Part shown: one piece after another, positions 1 to 8,787 of the stretch
Numbering within the stretch: position 1 is the stretch's first letter
Layout: the number at the start of each line of letters is the position of its first letter
Assembly (NCBI RefSeq): GCF_000952855.1
Contig: NZ_JSVU01000004.1
Span: forward strand, 186,001 to 250,000
DNA: 64,000 bases
From: Aequorivita vladivostokensis
Lineage (GTDB): Bacteria > Bacteroidota > Bacteroidia > Flavobacteriales > Flavobacteriaceae
Direction: 5' to 3'
Position numbers and translations under genes: made by a program
The notes under the pieces: model-generated
What the model was told of the DNA's origin: nothing
The model's database searches: none
The model's input: the letters and a program-made list of their open reading frames with translations, nothing else

Positions 1-753
1 CTTTCCCGTCCGGGCGAAGTGGTTCCGTTGGGCTCGCGCCATCCTATTTCCATCGTAAAAAATAAAATCATCGACATCTTTTTGCGTATTGGCTTCAACG
101 TTTCCGAAGGGCCCGAAATTGAGGACGACTGGCACAACTTTACCGCCTTGAACCTTCCCGAGTATCACCCGGCGCGCGATATGCAGGACACGTTTTTCAT
201 CCAAACCAATCCTGATGTTTTGTTGCGTACGCACACCTCGTCCGTACAGGTGCGTTATATGGAAGACAACAAACCGCCCATCCGTACCATTTCACCGGGT
301 CGGGTTTACAGAAACGAAGCCATTTCAGCGCGCTCACATTGCTTTTTTCACCAAGTGGAAGGTTTGTATGTGGACAAAGGTGTAAGCTTCGCAGATTTGA
401 AACAAACACTGCAATATTTCACTACGGAAATGTTCGGAAAGTCCAAAATCCGTTTGCGTCCCTCGTATTTCCCGTTCACGGAACCGAGCGCCGAAGTTGA
501 TGTATATTGGGGGCTGGAAACCGAAGCGGACTACCGAATTACCAAAGGAACCGGTTGGCTGGAAATTGGCGGCTGCGGAATGGTGGATCCGAACGTACTT
601 AAAAACTGTGGCATCGACGCCGAGGAATATTCTGGCTTCGCCTTTGGCGTAGGTATCGATAGAATTGCGATGCTTTTGCACCAAATTCCTGATATTAGAA
701 TGTTCAGCGAAAACGACGTGCGCTTTTTGGAACAGTTTAAAAGCGTGTTGTAA
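1..753 (+). CDS. pheS: Phenylalanine--tRNA ligase alpha subunit, 3' part (5' end outside window)
   Basis: This is the catalytic subunit of the cytoplasmic (alpha-beta)2 enzyme that charges tRNA-Phe. The reading frame is open from base 1, so the N-terminal coiled coil and true start lie upstream. About 250 residues are present, against roughly 340 for the family. Class II synthetase features are visible: PLGSRHP at the start of the catalytic domain, motif 2 around [12 protein letters not shown], and motif 3 around [14 protein letters not shown] near the C-terminus. The pheT partner is not adjacent downstream, which is common in Bacteroidota. The identification is secure; only the truncation by the window edge is a limit. 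Confidence 0.97.
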   Translation, partial: LSRPGEVVPLGSRHPISIVKNKIIDIFLRIGFNVSEGPEIEDDWHNFTALNLPEYHPARDMQDTFFIQTNPDVLLRTHTSSVQVRYMEDNKPPIRTISPGRVYRNEAISARSHCFFHQVEGLYVDKGVSFADLKQTLQYFTTEMFGKSKIRLRPSYFPFTEPSAEVDVYWGLETEADYRITKGTGWLEIGGCGMVDPNVLKNCGIDAEEYSGFAFGVGIDRIAMLLHQIPDIRMFSENDVRFLEQFKSVL

Positions 754-803
754 AAACCTAAGACCGCTGCGCTATTAAACATAAGATTTAAGACAAAAAT
801 GCT

Positions 804-968
804 ATGAAAAAATATCTTGTTATCGCCCTTTTGGTAATCGTTGCCATTGTAGTTGCCTACCTTACTTTCGTAATTGCGGCCATTAAAATTATAATTGGCG
901 CCATATTGCTAGGCGTATCGGCCATTGCGCTTTTGGCGGTTTGGATTATGTGGAAAATTGACGATTGA
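804..968 (+). CDS. Small hydrophobic membrane protein, 54 aa
   Basis: A short frame begins ATGAAAAAA and ends two bases before the next gene. It encodes a very hydrophobic peptide with two predicted membrane segments: about residues 5-30 (MKKYLVIALLVIVAIVVAYL and onward) and about 33-50, followed by the acidic end KIDD. I recognise no family. The tight spacing to the next gene and the good hydrophobic periodicity argue that it is translated. It could be a small membrane regulator, but nothing here shows a function. Confidence 0.55.
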   Translation: MKKYLVIALLVIVAIVVAYLTFVIAAIKIIIGAILLGVSAIALLAVWIMWKIDD

Positions 969-970
969 TT

Positions 971-1366
971 ATGCGAAAGGATATAGAAATCCCAAAAGCC
1001 GAAAACGTGCATATCGTGGCCGTAAAGGAATGGGACAAGGATTTTACCGAACAACAGTGGTACATTTATCTGGTGAATAACCGAGAAGATGAAATTGAAA
1101 CGGTTTTGGTACTATCCCGCGGAAAAAGTGAAGATAAAAAAACCTCAACCCTGCGTCATGGTCTGGGAAAAATAAAACCAAAAACTTCGGTTAAAGTGGA
1201 ATTTATCCCAACAGAGGTTTTGGGTTTTACCAATGAATATTTGGTTACTTTTTTCGCCGAAAGCAAACTCTTTGAACGAAAGTTCATTTTCAAGCCCAAT
1301 AGTATTTCAGAAGAAAAAGTGACCGCGCTTCCCGTTTTGGAAAGTGATGGGATTTTGGCGAAATAA
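971..1366 (+). CDS. Conserved hypothetical protein, 131 aa, downstream of pheS
   Basis: I choose the ATG at 971 rather than a TTG two codons upstream. The product is soluble, beta-rich and charged, beginning MRKDIEIPKAENVHI, with no signal peptide, membrane segment or catalytic motif that I recognise. It starts two bases after the preceding small membrane gene, so the two probably share a transcript. Flavobacterial genomes often carry a small gene of this kind beside pheS, and databases sometimes mislabel it as a synthetase subunit; that is recollection and not shown here. The function is unknown. Confidence 0.7.
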   Translation: MRKDIEIPKAENVHIVAVKEWDKDFTEQQWYIYLVNNREDEIETVLVLSRGKSEDKKTSTLRHGLGKIKPKTSVKVEFIPTEVLGFTNEYLVTFFAESKLFERKFIFKPNSISEEKVTALPVLESDGILAK

Positions 1367-1375
1367 ATTCATATT

Positions 1376-1469
1376 GAAATTTTTATCCCACAGCCCGAAA
1401 GGGTAAAATTTCAAATTAAACGAGGCTTCAAAAATTCTGATCCCTTTAGGGCTGGGGTAACAGAATTTT
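1376..1469. repeat. Double inverted-repeat element between genes
   Basis: Two adjacent hairpins fill this spacer. The first (1376-1412) pairs GAAATTTT(T)A with TAAAATTTC. The second (1431-1469) pairs AAAATTCTG with CAGAATTTT exactly. Their inner parts, CAGCCCGAAAGGG and the complement of CCCTTTAGGGCTG, are near copies in opposite orientation, so the whole is an inverted duplication of one core. It looks like a small REP/MITE-like repeat and may also act as a terminator. No open frame is present. Confidence 0.6.
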
Positions 1470-1483
1470 AATAATTTTTTGCG

Positions 1484-2437
1484 ATGCTAAAAGTTGAAAT
1501 CCATTCCTTCGCCTATTCCGAAAAAACCATTTTAAAAGATGTTTCTTTTACACTAAAACCAGGAGAACACCTCAGTATTTTAGGTGAAAGCGGTTGTGGA
1601 AAATCAACACTTTTACATTTGATATATGGTTTACTTCATTTAGAAAACGGCTCCATTTTTTACAACGAAAAAAAATTGCTCGGTCCTACCAAAGCGCTCA
1701 TTCCTGGCGAGCCATTTATGAAACTCGTGGCGCAGGAATTCAACATTATGCCGTTTACGACCGTTGCTGAAAATCTTGGTTCATATCTTTCCGGTTTGGA
1801 TGAAGAAGAAGATAAAAAAAGAATTGAGCAGCTGCTGGAAGTTGTTGAAATGGAAAGTTTCAAAAACACATTGGTAAAAAACCTAAGCGGTGGCCAAAAA
1901 CAGCGCGTGGCTTTGGCAAAGGCATTGGCAAACGAACCTGAAATCCTTTTGCTGGACGAACCTTTTAGCAATATTGATGTTTTCAGAAAAAATAAATTAC
2001 GACGAAAAATTTTCAATTATCTAAAAGAGAAAAATATCAGTTGCATCACCGCAACCCACGACAACGATGAGGCATTGTCATTTTCCGACCAGATTTTAAT
2101 GCTGAAAAACGGTTCTAAAGAAATGTTCGGAACGCCGCAATTTATTTACGAAAACGTTTCCACTGAATATCAGGCAGGATTTTTTGGCGAAGCGAATCTA
2201 CTTTCGAAAAGTCTTATTTCTTCGGAAGTTTCTTCAGAAGAAATCATCATTTTTCCACACCAACTAAAAATTTCCGAAGAAAAAACAAAGCTTGAAGTAA
2301 CCGTAAAAAAGAGCTATTTCAAAGGAAGCCATTATTTAATTGAAGCGGATTTTAAAGGAAAAATCCTATTTTTCAACAACGCCTTTTCATTAAAGAAAGA
2401 CGAGTCGTGCTATTTGAAAATTTCAGAAACGCCTTAA
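1484..2437 (+). CDS. ABC transporter ATP-binding protein (CysA/PotA/FbpC-like)
   Basis: This is a cytoplasmic ATPase of an ABC transporter, 317 aa. Walker A is GESGCGKST (34-42), the Q-loop Gln is near 84, the signature LSGGQKQR is at 134-141, Walker B ends LLLDEP (155-160), and the H-loop is THD (191-193). About 100 residues follow the ATPase domain and resemble the TOBE-type regulatory extension of importer ATPases such as CysA, PotA and FbpC. No permease or binding protein is adjacent, so the substrate is unknown. The 3' end overlaps the convergent reductase gene by 4 bp. Confidence 0.85.
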   Translation: MLKVEIHSFAYSEKTILKDVSFTLKPGEHLSILGESGCGKSTLLHLIYGLLHLENGSIFYNEKKLLGPTKALIPGEPFMKLVAQEFNIMPFTTVAENLGSYLSGLDEEEDKKRIEQLLEVVEMESFKNTLVKNLSGGQKQRVALAKALANEPEILLLDEPFSNIDVFRKNKLRRKIFNYLKEKNISCITATHDNDEALSFSDQILMLKNGSKEMFGTPQFIYENVSTEYQAGFFGEANLLSKSLISSEVSSEEIIIFPHQLKISEEKTKLEVTVKKSYFKGSHYLIEADFKGKILFFNNAFSLKKDESCYLKISETP

Positions 2438-3429
2438 ACCACAACAATCATTTTTCCTTTATTTTTCCCATCAAACAAGTCGATAAAAGCCTGCGGAATA
2501 TTTTTAAAACCTTCCACCACCGTTTCCAAATAGCTCAATTTATCCTGCTCCATCCACTTGGCCAATTGGTTTTGCGCAGGGCCAAAATCCTTTACAAAAT
2601 CGCGGACTGTAAAGCCCTGCATTAAAATACTGTTTTTTATGAGCGTTGTTTCAACCCGTGGTCCCGTTGGGGATTCGGTTTTGTTGTAAAGTGAAATGGC
2701 GCCGCAGTTTACCACCCGGCCGTATTTATTCATATTTGCCAAAGCGGCATCTAGTATCTCGCCGCCCACGTTGTCAAAATACACATCCACTCCGTCGGGA
2801 CAGGCTTCTGCGATAGCTTTTTTCATATTGTCGGTGGCTTTGTAATTGATTGCTGCATCAAAGCCGAACTTTTCTTGAATACGGTCTATTTTTTCCTCCG
2901 TTCCCGCAATTCCCACAACGCGGCAGCCCTTTATTTTTCCTATTTGCCCGGCAACGCTCCCCACAGCGCCGGCGGCGCCGGAAACCAAAAGCGTTTCGCC
3001 TTTTTGGGGTTTTCCTATTTTGTCGAGACCTAAATACGCCGTAATTCCAGTTAATCCCAAAATTCCCAGATAGGCTTTTAATGGAGCTTTTTCGCCATCT
3101 ACCTTATTCAATCCGTTCCCGTTGGAAGTTTGAAATTGCTTCCATTGAAGCATTCCATTTACAAAATCGCCTTTTTGGAAATTTTTATTGTTGCTTTCCA
3201 AAACTTCAGCAATAATGCCAGACTCCAAAGGTTTACCTACTTCAAAAGGTTCTATATATGATTTTTCATCGCGCATCCGTCCACGCAAATACGGATCTAC
3301 TGAAACATATTTAGTTTTTAACAGTATCTCGCCTTCTTTTGGTTTTGGTTTTTCTTCTTCGGTAAATTCAAAATCCTTTAATGAGGGCTTCCCTTTTGGA
3401 CGGTCTTTCAGTAAAATTACTTGGTTCAT
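2434..3429 (-). CDS. NADP-dependent oxidoreductase, zinc-free MDR family
   Basis: A 331-aa cytosolic medium-chain dehydrogenase/reductase of the CurA / leukotriene B4 12-hydroxydehydrogenase-like group, which reduces enones with NADPH. VSVDPYLRGRM (about 42-52) is the signature of this zinc-independent clade. SGAAGAVGS (about 150-158) is the nucleotide-binding loop of the Rossmann domain. The length is typical. It is transcribed divergently from the FUSC gene and ends 4 bp inside the ABC ATPase gene. The exact substrate cannot be read from sequence. Confidence 0.88.
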   Translation of the reverse strand: MNQVILLKDRPKGKPSLKDFEFTEEEKPKPKEGEILLKTKYVSVDPYLRGRMRDEKSYIEPFEVGKPLESGIIAEVLESNNKNFQKGDFVNGMLQWKQFQTSNGNGLNKVDGEKAPLKAYLGILGLTGITAYLGLDKIGKPQKGETLLVSGAAGAVGSVAGQIGKIKGCRVVGIAGTEEKIDRIQEKFGFDAAINYKATDNMKKAIAEACPDGVDVYFDNVGGEILDAALANMNKYGRVVNCGAISLYNKTESPTGPRVETTLIKNSILMQGFTVRDFVKDFGPAQNQLAKWMEQDKLSYLETVVEGFKNIPQAFIDLFDGKNKGKMIVVV

Positions 3430-3564
3430 TGCTGCAAATTTTTTAAGAATATGTATAAATTTAAGATTTTAAAGAGCGTTCGCCATACGGCCGCCGTACA
3501 TTTAATAAAAGTATAACACACTTACATTTCTGAAAAGATTAACGAACTTCGCTTTTGGGCGCAA

Positions 3565-3572
3565 TATCTTTG
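3565..3572 (+). promoter_or_regulatory. -7 box TATCTTTG for the FUSC gene
   Basis: Matches the Bacteroidota sigma-factor -7 consensus TAnnTTTG and lies 22 bases before the TTG start at 3595. No convincing -33 element is present. A small palindrome, TACGGC-C-GCCGTA (3486-3498), lies further upstream in the divergent spacer. Confidence 0.5.
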
Positions 3573-3594
3573 CAGCTTTTGAAACCAACTGCTT

Positions 3595-5829
3595 TTGAAA
3601 TTTCCAAAAAACATAGTAGCCACCTCACTAAAAGACCTTTCGGAGTTTGTAAACAGTACAGATTTCTCCAAGGCCATTCTTTTGGGAATTGCACTTACCC
3701 TTCCCATTGTGGCCGGTGTAAAACTGGATGCGCTGGATATAGGAATAGCCGTAACCGTGGGAGCCATGCTTGCATCGCCAAGCGATGTCAGCGGCAGTAT
3801 TCGGCATAAAATTACTGGAATCTTGCTGGCTACGCTGCTGGCCATGATCGTAAGCTTAATTGGCGGCTATCTGCACCTATCGCTGTGGTTGGTCTTTCCA
3901 ATTTTGGGCATTTTGATGTTCGGCATTTCCTATCTTTCCATTTATGGATTTCGGGCCTCGCTTATTAGTTTTTCGGGGCTTTTTGCCCTGGTTCTGAGTT
4001 TTTCAAATTTTTCAGACGTTATACAACCCTACGAGCGGATGCTGTTAATCGGTATCGGAGGGCTTTGGTATGCGGCTCTTGCGTTGCTTCGGCATTTTAT
4101 TTTTCCGAAGGCACCCACTGAATATTATCTCTCAAAAACCATTAAACTAACGGCAGACTATTTAAGGACACGTGGGGAATTGGTTGCCGAAACCGCTGAC
4201 CGGACACCGCTTTTAAAGAAATTATTAAATACGAAAACCGAGCTAACCAACACCCACGAAACCCTGCGCGATATTTTAATTTCGAGTAGGACCGGCTCGG
4301 GAAAATCTGATTACGAGGGAAAGCGCCTGCTCATTTTTGTCCAGTTGGTAGATATGCTGGAACTGGCGATGGCAAACCCCGTGAATTATGCAAAAACGGA
4401 TGAATTTTTTAGGAAGAAACCCGCGCAATTGGCAAATTTCCAGGAGTTGCTTTTTGCCATGAGCCAGAGGCTGAACATTATTGCCGACAATATTGCTACG
4501 CCGAAAAAACTTCGGAAAAGTTCCAAAATAGAAATGTTCGCAAAAAGAATCAAGGACGATATTTCTGAATATGCAGCGGCTTCCAATGAAATTTACGATG
4601 AAAATCTATTGTTGCTCAGAAATCTTTTCAAATATCAAAAAGAGCAAATAAAGAAATTAGAAAAAATAGAATGGTTGCTCTTAAACCCCGCAAAACGCGA
4701 AATTTCAACCCTCAAAAAAGAAGATTCCCGCAGGTTTTTGACCAAAGAGAATTATGACCTTGAGGTACTGATAGAAAATTTCAATCTGCGCTCCCCTATT
4801 TTCAAGCATTCGCTTAGGTTGGCGGTGATGACAATGATTGGCTATGGGGTGGGAATCCTGTTTTCCCTCCAAAATCCGTATTGGATTTTACTTACCTTGA
4901 TTGTAATTATGCGCCCCACTTTTGGCCTGACAAAAACACGTTCCAAAGAACGAACCATCGGAACCTTGATTGGCGGCGCGCTGGCCGTGGGCATCGTTTT
5001 GATTACTCAAAACCAAACGGTTTACGGTATTTTGGCAATCGCTTCGCTCGTTATTGCCTTTTCCATGGTGCAGCGCAACTATAAAGCCGGAGCAACTTTT
5101 ATTACGCTGAGTGTGGTTTTTATTTATGCGTTGATGCGGCCCGATATTTTTAACGTTATCCAGTATCGGGTAACAGATACCATTATTGGCGCAGGGTTGG
5201 CCACCTTGGGAAATCTGCTGCTCTGGCCCGCGTGGGAAATACAAAGTATGCAAAAAACCTTACTGGAAACGGTTAAGGCCTACCGGGTCTATTTGGAAGA
5301 AATTATCGGCTATTACAACACCAAAGGCACCGTTCCCGACCAATACAAAGTGGCCCGCAAGAAGTCCTTTTTGGAAATGTCAGACCTCAGCGCAGCCTTT
5401 CAGAGAATGACGCAGGAGCCCAAATCGAGACAGAAAAGTCTGGACAAGGTTTATGAAATCGTGGTTTTAAACCACACTTTCCTTTCGTCCTTGGCGTCGT
5501 TGAGCACCTATATTCTCAACAATCCCACCACGCCTGCTTCAAAAAATTTCAATTTGGTTTCCGAGAGAATTGTTCAGAATCTCAAGAGGGCCGAGTCTAT
5601 TTTAAAGGAAGAAATTCCTTCCCAACAGATACCCGAAACGGAGAGCACGGAAGATATTTTTGAGGCCACTTTTGGGAAAAGCATTCCGTTTTCCGAAGAT
5701 GAAAAAAACTCAACATCTGATAGTTTTCATTCAAAAATGGAAGAAGCCCATTTGGTGCGGGAACAGTTGAAATGGCTTTTGGCAATGAGCGAAAAAATGC
5801 CGAAACTATTGAGGGAAATTGAGTTTTAA
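3595..5829 (+). CDS. FUSC/YccS-like inner-membrane protein
   Basis: A 744-aa membrane protein in the fusaric-acid-resistance / YccS superfamily. Its architecture is duplicated: an N-terminal membrane block (about residues 25-165, roughly six segments), a long cytoplasmic region (about 170-390), a second membrane block (about 400-540), and a second soluble region to the end. I use the TTG at 3595 because the next ATG (residue 58) would remove the first membrane segments, and a -7 box sits just upstream. The family is linked to aromatic-acid or drug efflux; no membrane-fusion partner is adjacent, so the substrate is unknown. Confidence 0.82.
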   Translation: MKFPKNIVATSLKDLSEFVNSTDFSKAILLGIALTLPIVAGVKLDALDIGIAVTVGAMLASPSDVSGSIRHKITGILLATLLAMIVSLIGGYLHLSLWLVFPILGILMFGISYLSIYGFRASLISFSGLFALVLSFSNFSDVIQPYERMLLIGIGGLWYAALALLRHFIFPKAPTEYYLSKTIKLTADYLRTRGELVAETADRTPLLKKLLNTKTELTNTHETLRDILISSRTGSGKSDYEGKRLLIFVQLVDMLELAMANPVNYAKTDEFFRKKPAQLANFQELLFAMSQRLNIIADNIATPKKLRKSSKIEMFAKRIKDDISEYAAASNEIYDENLLLLRNLFKYQKEQIKKLEKIEWLLLNPAKREISTLKKEDSRRFLTKENYDLEVLIENFNLRSPIFKHSLRLAVMTMIGYGVGILFSLQNPYWILLTLIVIMRPTFGLTKTRSKERTIGTLIGGALAVGIVLITQNQTVYGILAIASLVIAFSMVQRNYKAGATFITLSVVFIYALMRPDIFNVIQYRVTDTIIGAGLATLGNLLLWPAWEIQSMQKTLLETVKAYRVYLEEIIGYYNTKGTVPDQYKVARKKSFLEMSDLSAAFQRMTQEPKSRQKSLDKVYEIVVLNHTFLSSLASLSTYILNNPTTPASKNFNLVSERIVQNLKRAESILKEEIPSQQIPETESTEDIFEATFGKSIPFSEDEKNSTSDSFHSKMEEAHLVREQLKWLLAMSEKMPKLLREIEF

Positions 5830-5859
5830 TAATTTATATTTAAAATTTCAAAATTGCCT

Positions 5860-6357
5860 ATGCATAAAAATATCCGTCATCTTCAGCCAGTTGCTAACAT
5901 AAAAATAATTTTTGCCATAATTCTCTCATTGTTCTCTGTTTACCTATTTTTTGCAGGAACCTTATTTGGCCTTATTCTGCTAGGCGCAGCATTAAAACTA
6001 TCTTTAAGGGAGGGTTTTGAACTGAATTTAGAGGAAAGAAAATATCGAAACGTTTATTCCATTTTCGCAATTAACTTTGGGTTCTGGAAAAAATTGCCGG
6101 AAATAGAATACATTTCCGTTTTCAAAACAATTAAAAATAGTAGAAGTCGAGTAATCACTGCAGAAGCAACGTTAGGTTTTGAGGTTTTTAAAGTGAATAT
6201 GTTTTACAACAGGAATCAACATATTGAAGCGTATATTAGTGATGAAATGGAAGATGCTTTTTCTGTGGCCAAACATATAGCAACTGTCTTGGAGCTGGAT
6301 ATTCTGGACGCAACGAAGCCAGAAAAAGAATGGATAACTGTTACTTCACGCTCATAA
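5860..6357 (+). CDS. Hypothetical membrane-anchored protein, 165 aa
   Basis: The ATG at 5860 is preferred to a TTG two codons earlier. The N-terminus has one or two hydrophobic segments (about residues 15-45, rich in I, L and F) followed by a soluble beta-rich region. This resembles small two-helix proteins with a PH-like cytosolic domain, but I see no diagnostic motif. It overlaps the end of the convergent GreA/GreB-like gene by 17 bp. The gap of 30 bases to the FUSC stop suggests a possible shared transcript. The function is unknown. Confidence 0.65.
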   Translation: MHKNIRHLQPVANIKIIFAIILSLFSVYLFFAGTLFGLILLGAALKLSLREGFELNLEERKYRNVYSIFAINFGFWKKLPEIEYISVFKTIKNSRSRVITAEATLGFEVFKVNMFYNRNQHIEAYISDEMEDAFSVAKHIATVLELDILDATKPEKEWITVTSRS

Positions 6358-6799
6358 TTTTATAACCATTTCCATTGAAGCTGAATTCATCACCTTTCTT
6401 CTTGCCCGAAAGAAGCAACCCCACGGGAGAATTTAGCGCCACACAAAGGTAGTGCGACCTTCCAATGGTAACATTGCCTATGGAGATACTGAGGAAATAG
6501 GTAAATTTATCCGTATAGACCAAGCTTCCCAAGCGGGCATAGTCTGACGTTGCGTTCACATCGATTTTCTTTAGAAGCTGCACGATTTTTTCAATTTCCT
6601 GTAACTGTTTTCCGGCATTTTCACGGTCAATCTGGAGCATTGCGCGCCCCGTTTCGTGTTTGTCGCCACTGCTGCTTTTGGATTCCTCAAGCAAGGATTC
6701 CTCGATATCGGCAATGGTCTGTTTTATTTTGGAATAACGGTTGTCAACCTGTTTTTGGCAGTGTTGCAGCAATTCGGTCTTAATTTCTACTGCGGTCAT
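6341..6799 (-). CDS. GreA/GreB-like C-terminal domain protein
   Basis: A 152-aa cytosolic protein. The N-terminal 80 residues are helical and charged. The C-terminal half carries the GreA/GreB-type signature, in which SPVGLLLSGKKKGDEF corresponds to the SPIGxALLGKKxGDEV of elongation factors. I choose the ATG at 6799, which overlaps the mtgA stop in an ATGA arrangement and so implies translational coupling. It is unlikely to be the canonical GreA because the coiled-coil acidic tip is not obvious. Related flavobacterial proteins are sometimes mislabelled 3-oxoacyl-ACP synthase. Confidence 0.75.
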   Translation of the reverse strand: MTAVEIKTELLQHCQKQVDNRYSKIKQTIADIEESLLEESKSSSGDKHETGRAMLQIDRENAGKQLQEIEKIVQLLKKIDVNATSDYARLGSLVYTDKFTYFLSISIGNVTIGRSHYLCVALNSPVGLLLSGKKKGDEFSFNGNGYKIMSVK

Positions 6800-7530
6800 T
6801 TTTTCTTTTTGGAATTTGGTATTTGGGATTTGTTGCTTTTCCCCTTGGGTTCCTGTTTTTCCAACACAAAAGGGCCGTAATACCGCATTTGGCGAACTAT
6901 CCACTGTGTGCGCCGTGCCACGTATGGACCCGGCGGATTGGCTCTATAGCGCTGCGGGCTGGGTAAAATTGCGGCAATCGCGGCGGCATTTTCAACCCGA
7001 AGATTTTTTGCCGACTTTTTAAACCAATATTGCGAAGCAGCCTCGGCCCCAAAAACTCCGGGACCCATTTCGATGCTGTTGAGATATACTTCCAAAATAC
7101 GCTCCTTGCTCCAAAGCGTTTCAATCAAAAGGGTGAAATAAGCCTCCATTCCTTTTCGGAACCACGTCCGTCCCGGCCATAAAAACGCATTTTTTGCGGT
7201 TTGCTGCGAGATGGTGCTGCCACCGCGGAGCTTCTTTCCTTTTTCGTTGTTTTCCAATGCTTTTTCAATCGCTTCCCGGTCAAAACCGCTGTGACTTAAA
7301 AATGTCTGGTCTTCGGCGCAAATTACCGCCAGTTGCAGATATGGGGAAATTTCCTCAATCGGCACCCAATCGTGGCGGGTTTCGTAATTTTTATCTCCTT
7401 CCATCGAGCGGATTGCCATCAAAGGCGTGTAAGGTACCGGGACGAACTTGTAAATAAGTACCCACAAAACCGTAAGCCCGATAAACCAAAGAATGAGTTT
7501 AAAAATAAATTTGAATAGTTTTTTTATCAT
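6796..7530 (-). CDS. mtgA: Monofunctional biosynthetic peptidoglycan transglycosylase
   Basis: This GT51 enzyme polymerises lipid II into glycan strands at the outer face of the inner membrane. The 244 residues comprise one N-terminal membrane anchor (about 5-27) and a catalytic domain containing EDQTFLSHSGFD with the catalytic Glu, GGSTISQQTAKN, and RKGMEAYFTLLIE. There is no transpeptidase domain. The last residues (SNKSQIPNSKKKK) are encoded by a CAAATTCCAAA-type repeat (6809-6832) that elsewhere in the window is intergenic, so the tail is probably a repeat-derived extension. It is coupled to the following GreA/GreB-like gene by a 4-bp overlap. Confidence 0.93.
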   Translation of the reverse strand: MIKKLFKFIFKLILWFIGLTVLWVLIYKFVPVPYTPLMAIRSMEGDKNYETRHDWVPIEEISPYLQLAVICAEDQTFLSHSGFDREAIEKALENNEKGKKLRGGSTISQQTAKNAFLWPGRTWFRKGMEAYFTLLIETLWSKERILEVYLNSIEMGPGVFGAEAASQYWFKKSAKNLRVENAAAIAAILPSPQRYRANPPGPYVARRTQWIVRQMRYYGPFVLEKQEPKGKSNKSQIPNSKKKK

Positions 7531-7538
7531 AAGCCCTC

Positions 7539-7576
7539 TCCCGCTCCCTCCCCCGAAAGAGGGGGAGGGAGCGGGA
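7539..7576. terminator. Perfect 16-bp C/G hairpin between two minus-strand genes
   Basis: TCCCGCTCCCTCCCCC (7539-7554) pairs perfectly with 7561-7576 around the loop GAAAGA. It is purine/pyrimidine-segregated and much more GC-rich than its surroundings. It lies between the FAD oxidoreductase gene and mtgA. It may stop transcription, although no T-run follows on the minus strand, so a mobile repeat is an alternative. Confidence 0.55.
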
Positions 7577-7583
7577 AATGTAT

Positions 7584-8702
7584 TTAATTAGTTAATTCTG
7601 CCAATTGTTTCCCGATTGAACTGCCAATGGCGACGCCCATTCCGCCGAGACGCACGCCGCAGAATACGTTTTCAGAAACTGCCTTTACAATCGGTTTTTT
7701 CTGTTTTCCCATTCCCATAATGCCGCTCCACCGTCTTTCAATCTCGAAGGTTCGCCGTGGTAAAATTACGGTTTTAAGCAATTCCTCCAACTTGTTTTGC
7801 ACCAATTCCGTCAATTGCATTTCGGTGGTTTCCTCAGCTTTAAAATCGAGGTTTCTGCCCCCACCAAAAAGGATTCTGTTGTCAATATTTCTAAAGTAAT
7901 AATAGCCTTTGTCCAAATGAAACGTTCCTTCTATTTGAAGATTTTCAATGGGTTTGGTAACCAAAACCTGCGCCCTTGCTGGCTTCACATCTTCATCCAA
8001 AAACTGTTTCGCGAAACCGTTTGTGGCGATAAAGACTTTTTTCACTGAAATGTCGATGGAAGAATTTAGTTGAAATGAAACAGATTCGCCATTATCTGAA
8101 ATTTCTGTGATTTCTGAAGAATTCAGTATCAAAATGTTTTCTTCCGAGGCCTTTTTTATGAGCCCGAGCATCATTTTTCCGGTGTCAATCTGTCCTTCAA
8201 ACGCACTGTAAATAAGTTTTGGCTGAATATGTTTAAAGCCGAAATGGTTTTCTTTTTCTGAAAAAACTTCGGCTTTGAAGATTGGTTTCAGCAATTGGTT
8301 TACGTAGCCAATCTTTGATTTGCAAGTTTCAAAAAGCTCGGTGTCTTCCTTTGTAAAAAGTTCGTAGCCGCCGTATTCTTGGTAATCCAACTGTCGGTCA
8401 CCCAAAGTATTCCGAAGCAATTTTAACCCTTCTACCCTGTTTTTAACAAGTTGTACAACCTCTTCCTCGGAATGGTTTTTTAAATCCTCCAATATTTCAG
8501 AAATACTTCCGAAGCAGGCAAAACCAGCATTTTTGGTACTTGCACCGCTCGGTAAAGTTCCTCTTTCAAAAACTACAACTTTACTTTTGGGAAATCTCCT
8601 CCGAAGCGAAAGCGCGCAGCTTAAGCCCACAATTCCGCTTCCGATTATGGCGTAATCAATGTTTGAAAGCCAGGTTTTATTTTCCCAGAAAGACAGATTC
8701 AT
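7584..8702 (-). CDS. FAD-dependent oxidoreductase, DAO family
   Basis: A 372-aa flavoprotein of the D-amino-acid oxidase/glycine oxidase group. The N-terminal dinucleotide-binding fold reads AIIGSGIVGLSCALSL, with the acidic strand end VVVFERG. The C-terminus has RRWSGIMGMGKQKKPIV and GVRLGGMGVAIGSSIGKQLA, typical of the second FAD-contacting region. There is no signal peptide or membrane segment, so it is likely cytosolic. The substrate (amino acid, glycine or sarcosine-like) cannot be set. It follows accC on the same strand but is separated by a terminator-like hairpin. Confidence 0.85.
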   Translation of the reverse strand: MNLSFWENKTWLSNIDYAIIGSGIVGLSCALSLRRRFPKSKVVVFERGTLPSGASTKNAGFACFGSISEILEDLKNHSEEEVVQLVKNRVEGLKLLRNTLGDRQLDYQEYGGYELFTKEDTELFETCKSKIGYVNQLLKPIFKAEVFSEKENHFGFKHIQPKLIYSAFEGQIDTGKMMLGLIKKASEENILILNSSEITEISDNGESVSFQLNSSIDISVKKVFIATNGFAKQFLDEDVKPARAQVLVTKPIENLQIEGTFHLDKGYYYFRNIDNRILFGGGRNLDFKAEETTEMQLTELVQNKLEELLKTVILPRRTFEIERRWSGIMGMGKQKKPIVKAVSENVFCGVRLGGMGVAIGSSIGKQLAELTN

Positions 8703-8724
8703 TTTATAATAAACTCCAAATTAA

Positions 8725-8769
8725 AAAGCACCAAATTCCAAAGGTACGTTTTTTGGAATTTGATGCTTT
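8725..8769 (-). terminator. Hairpin with CAAATTCCAAA repeat, downstream of accC
   Basis: The 18-base arms 8725-8742 (AAAGCACCAAATTCCAAA) and 8752-8769 are complementary except at one position, around a 9-base loop. A T-rich stretch follows on the minus strand. It probably ends the fabH-accB-accC transcript. The same CCAAATTCCAAA word recurs at 10170-10180. Confidence 0.55.
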
Positions 8770-8787
8770 ATTTTTGGAATTTGAAAT

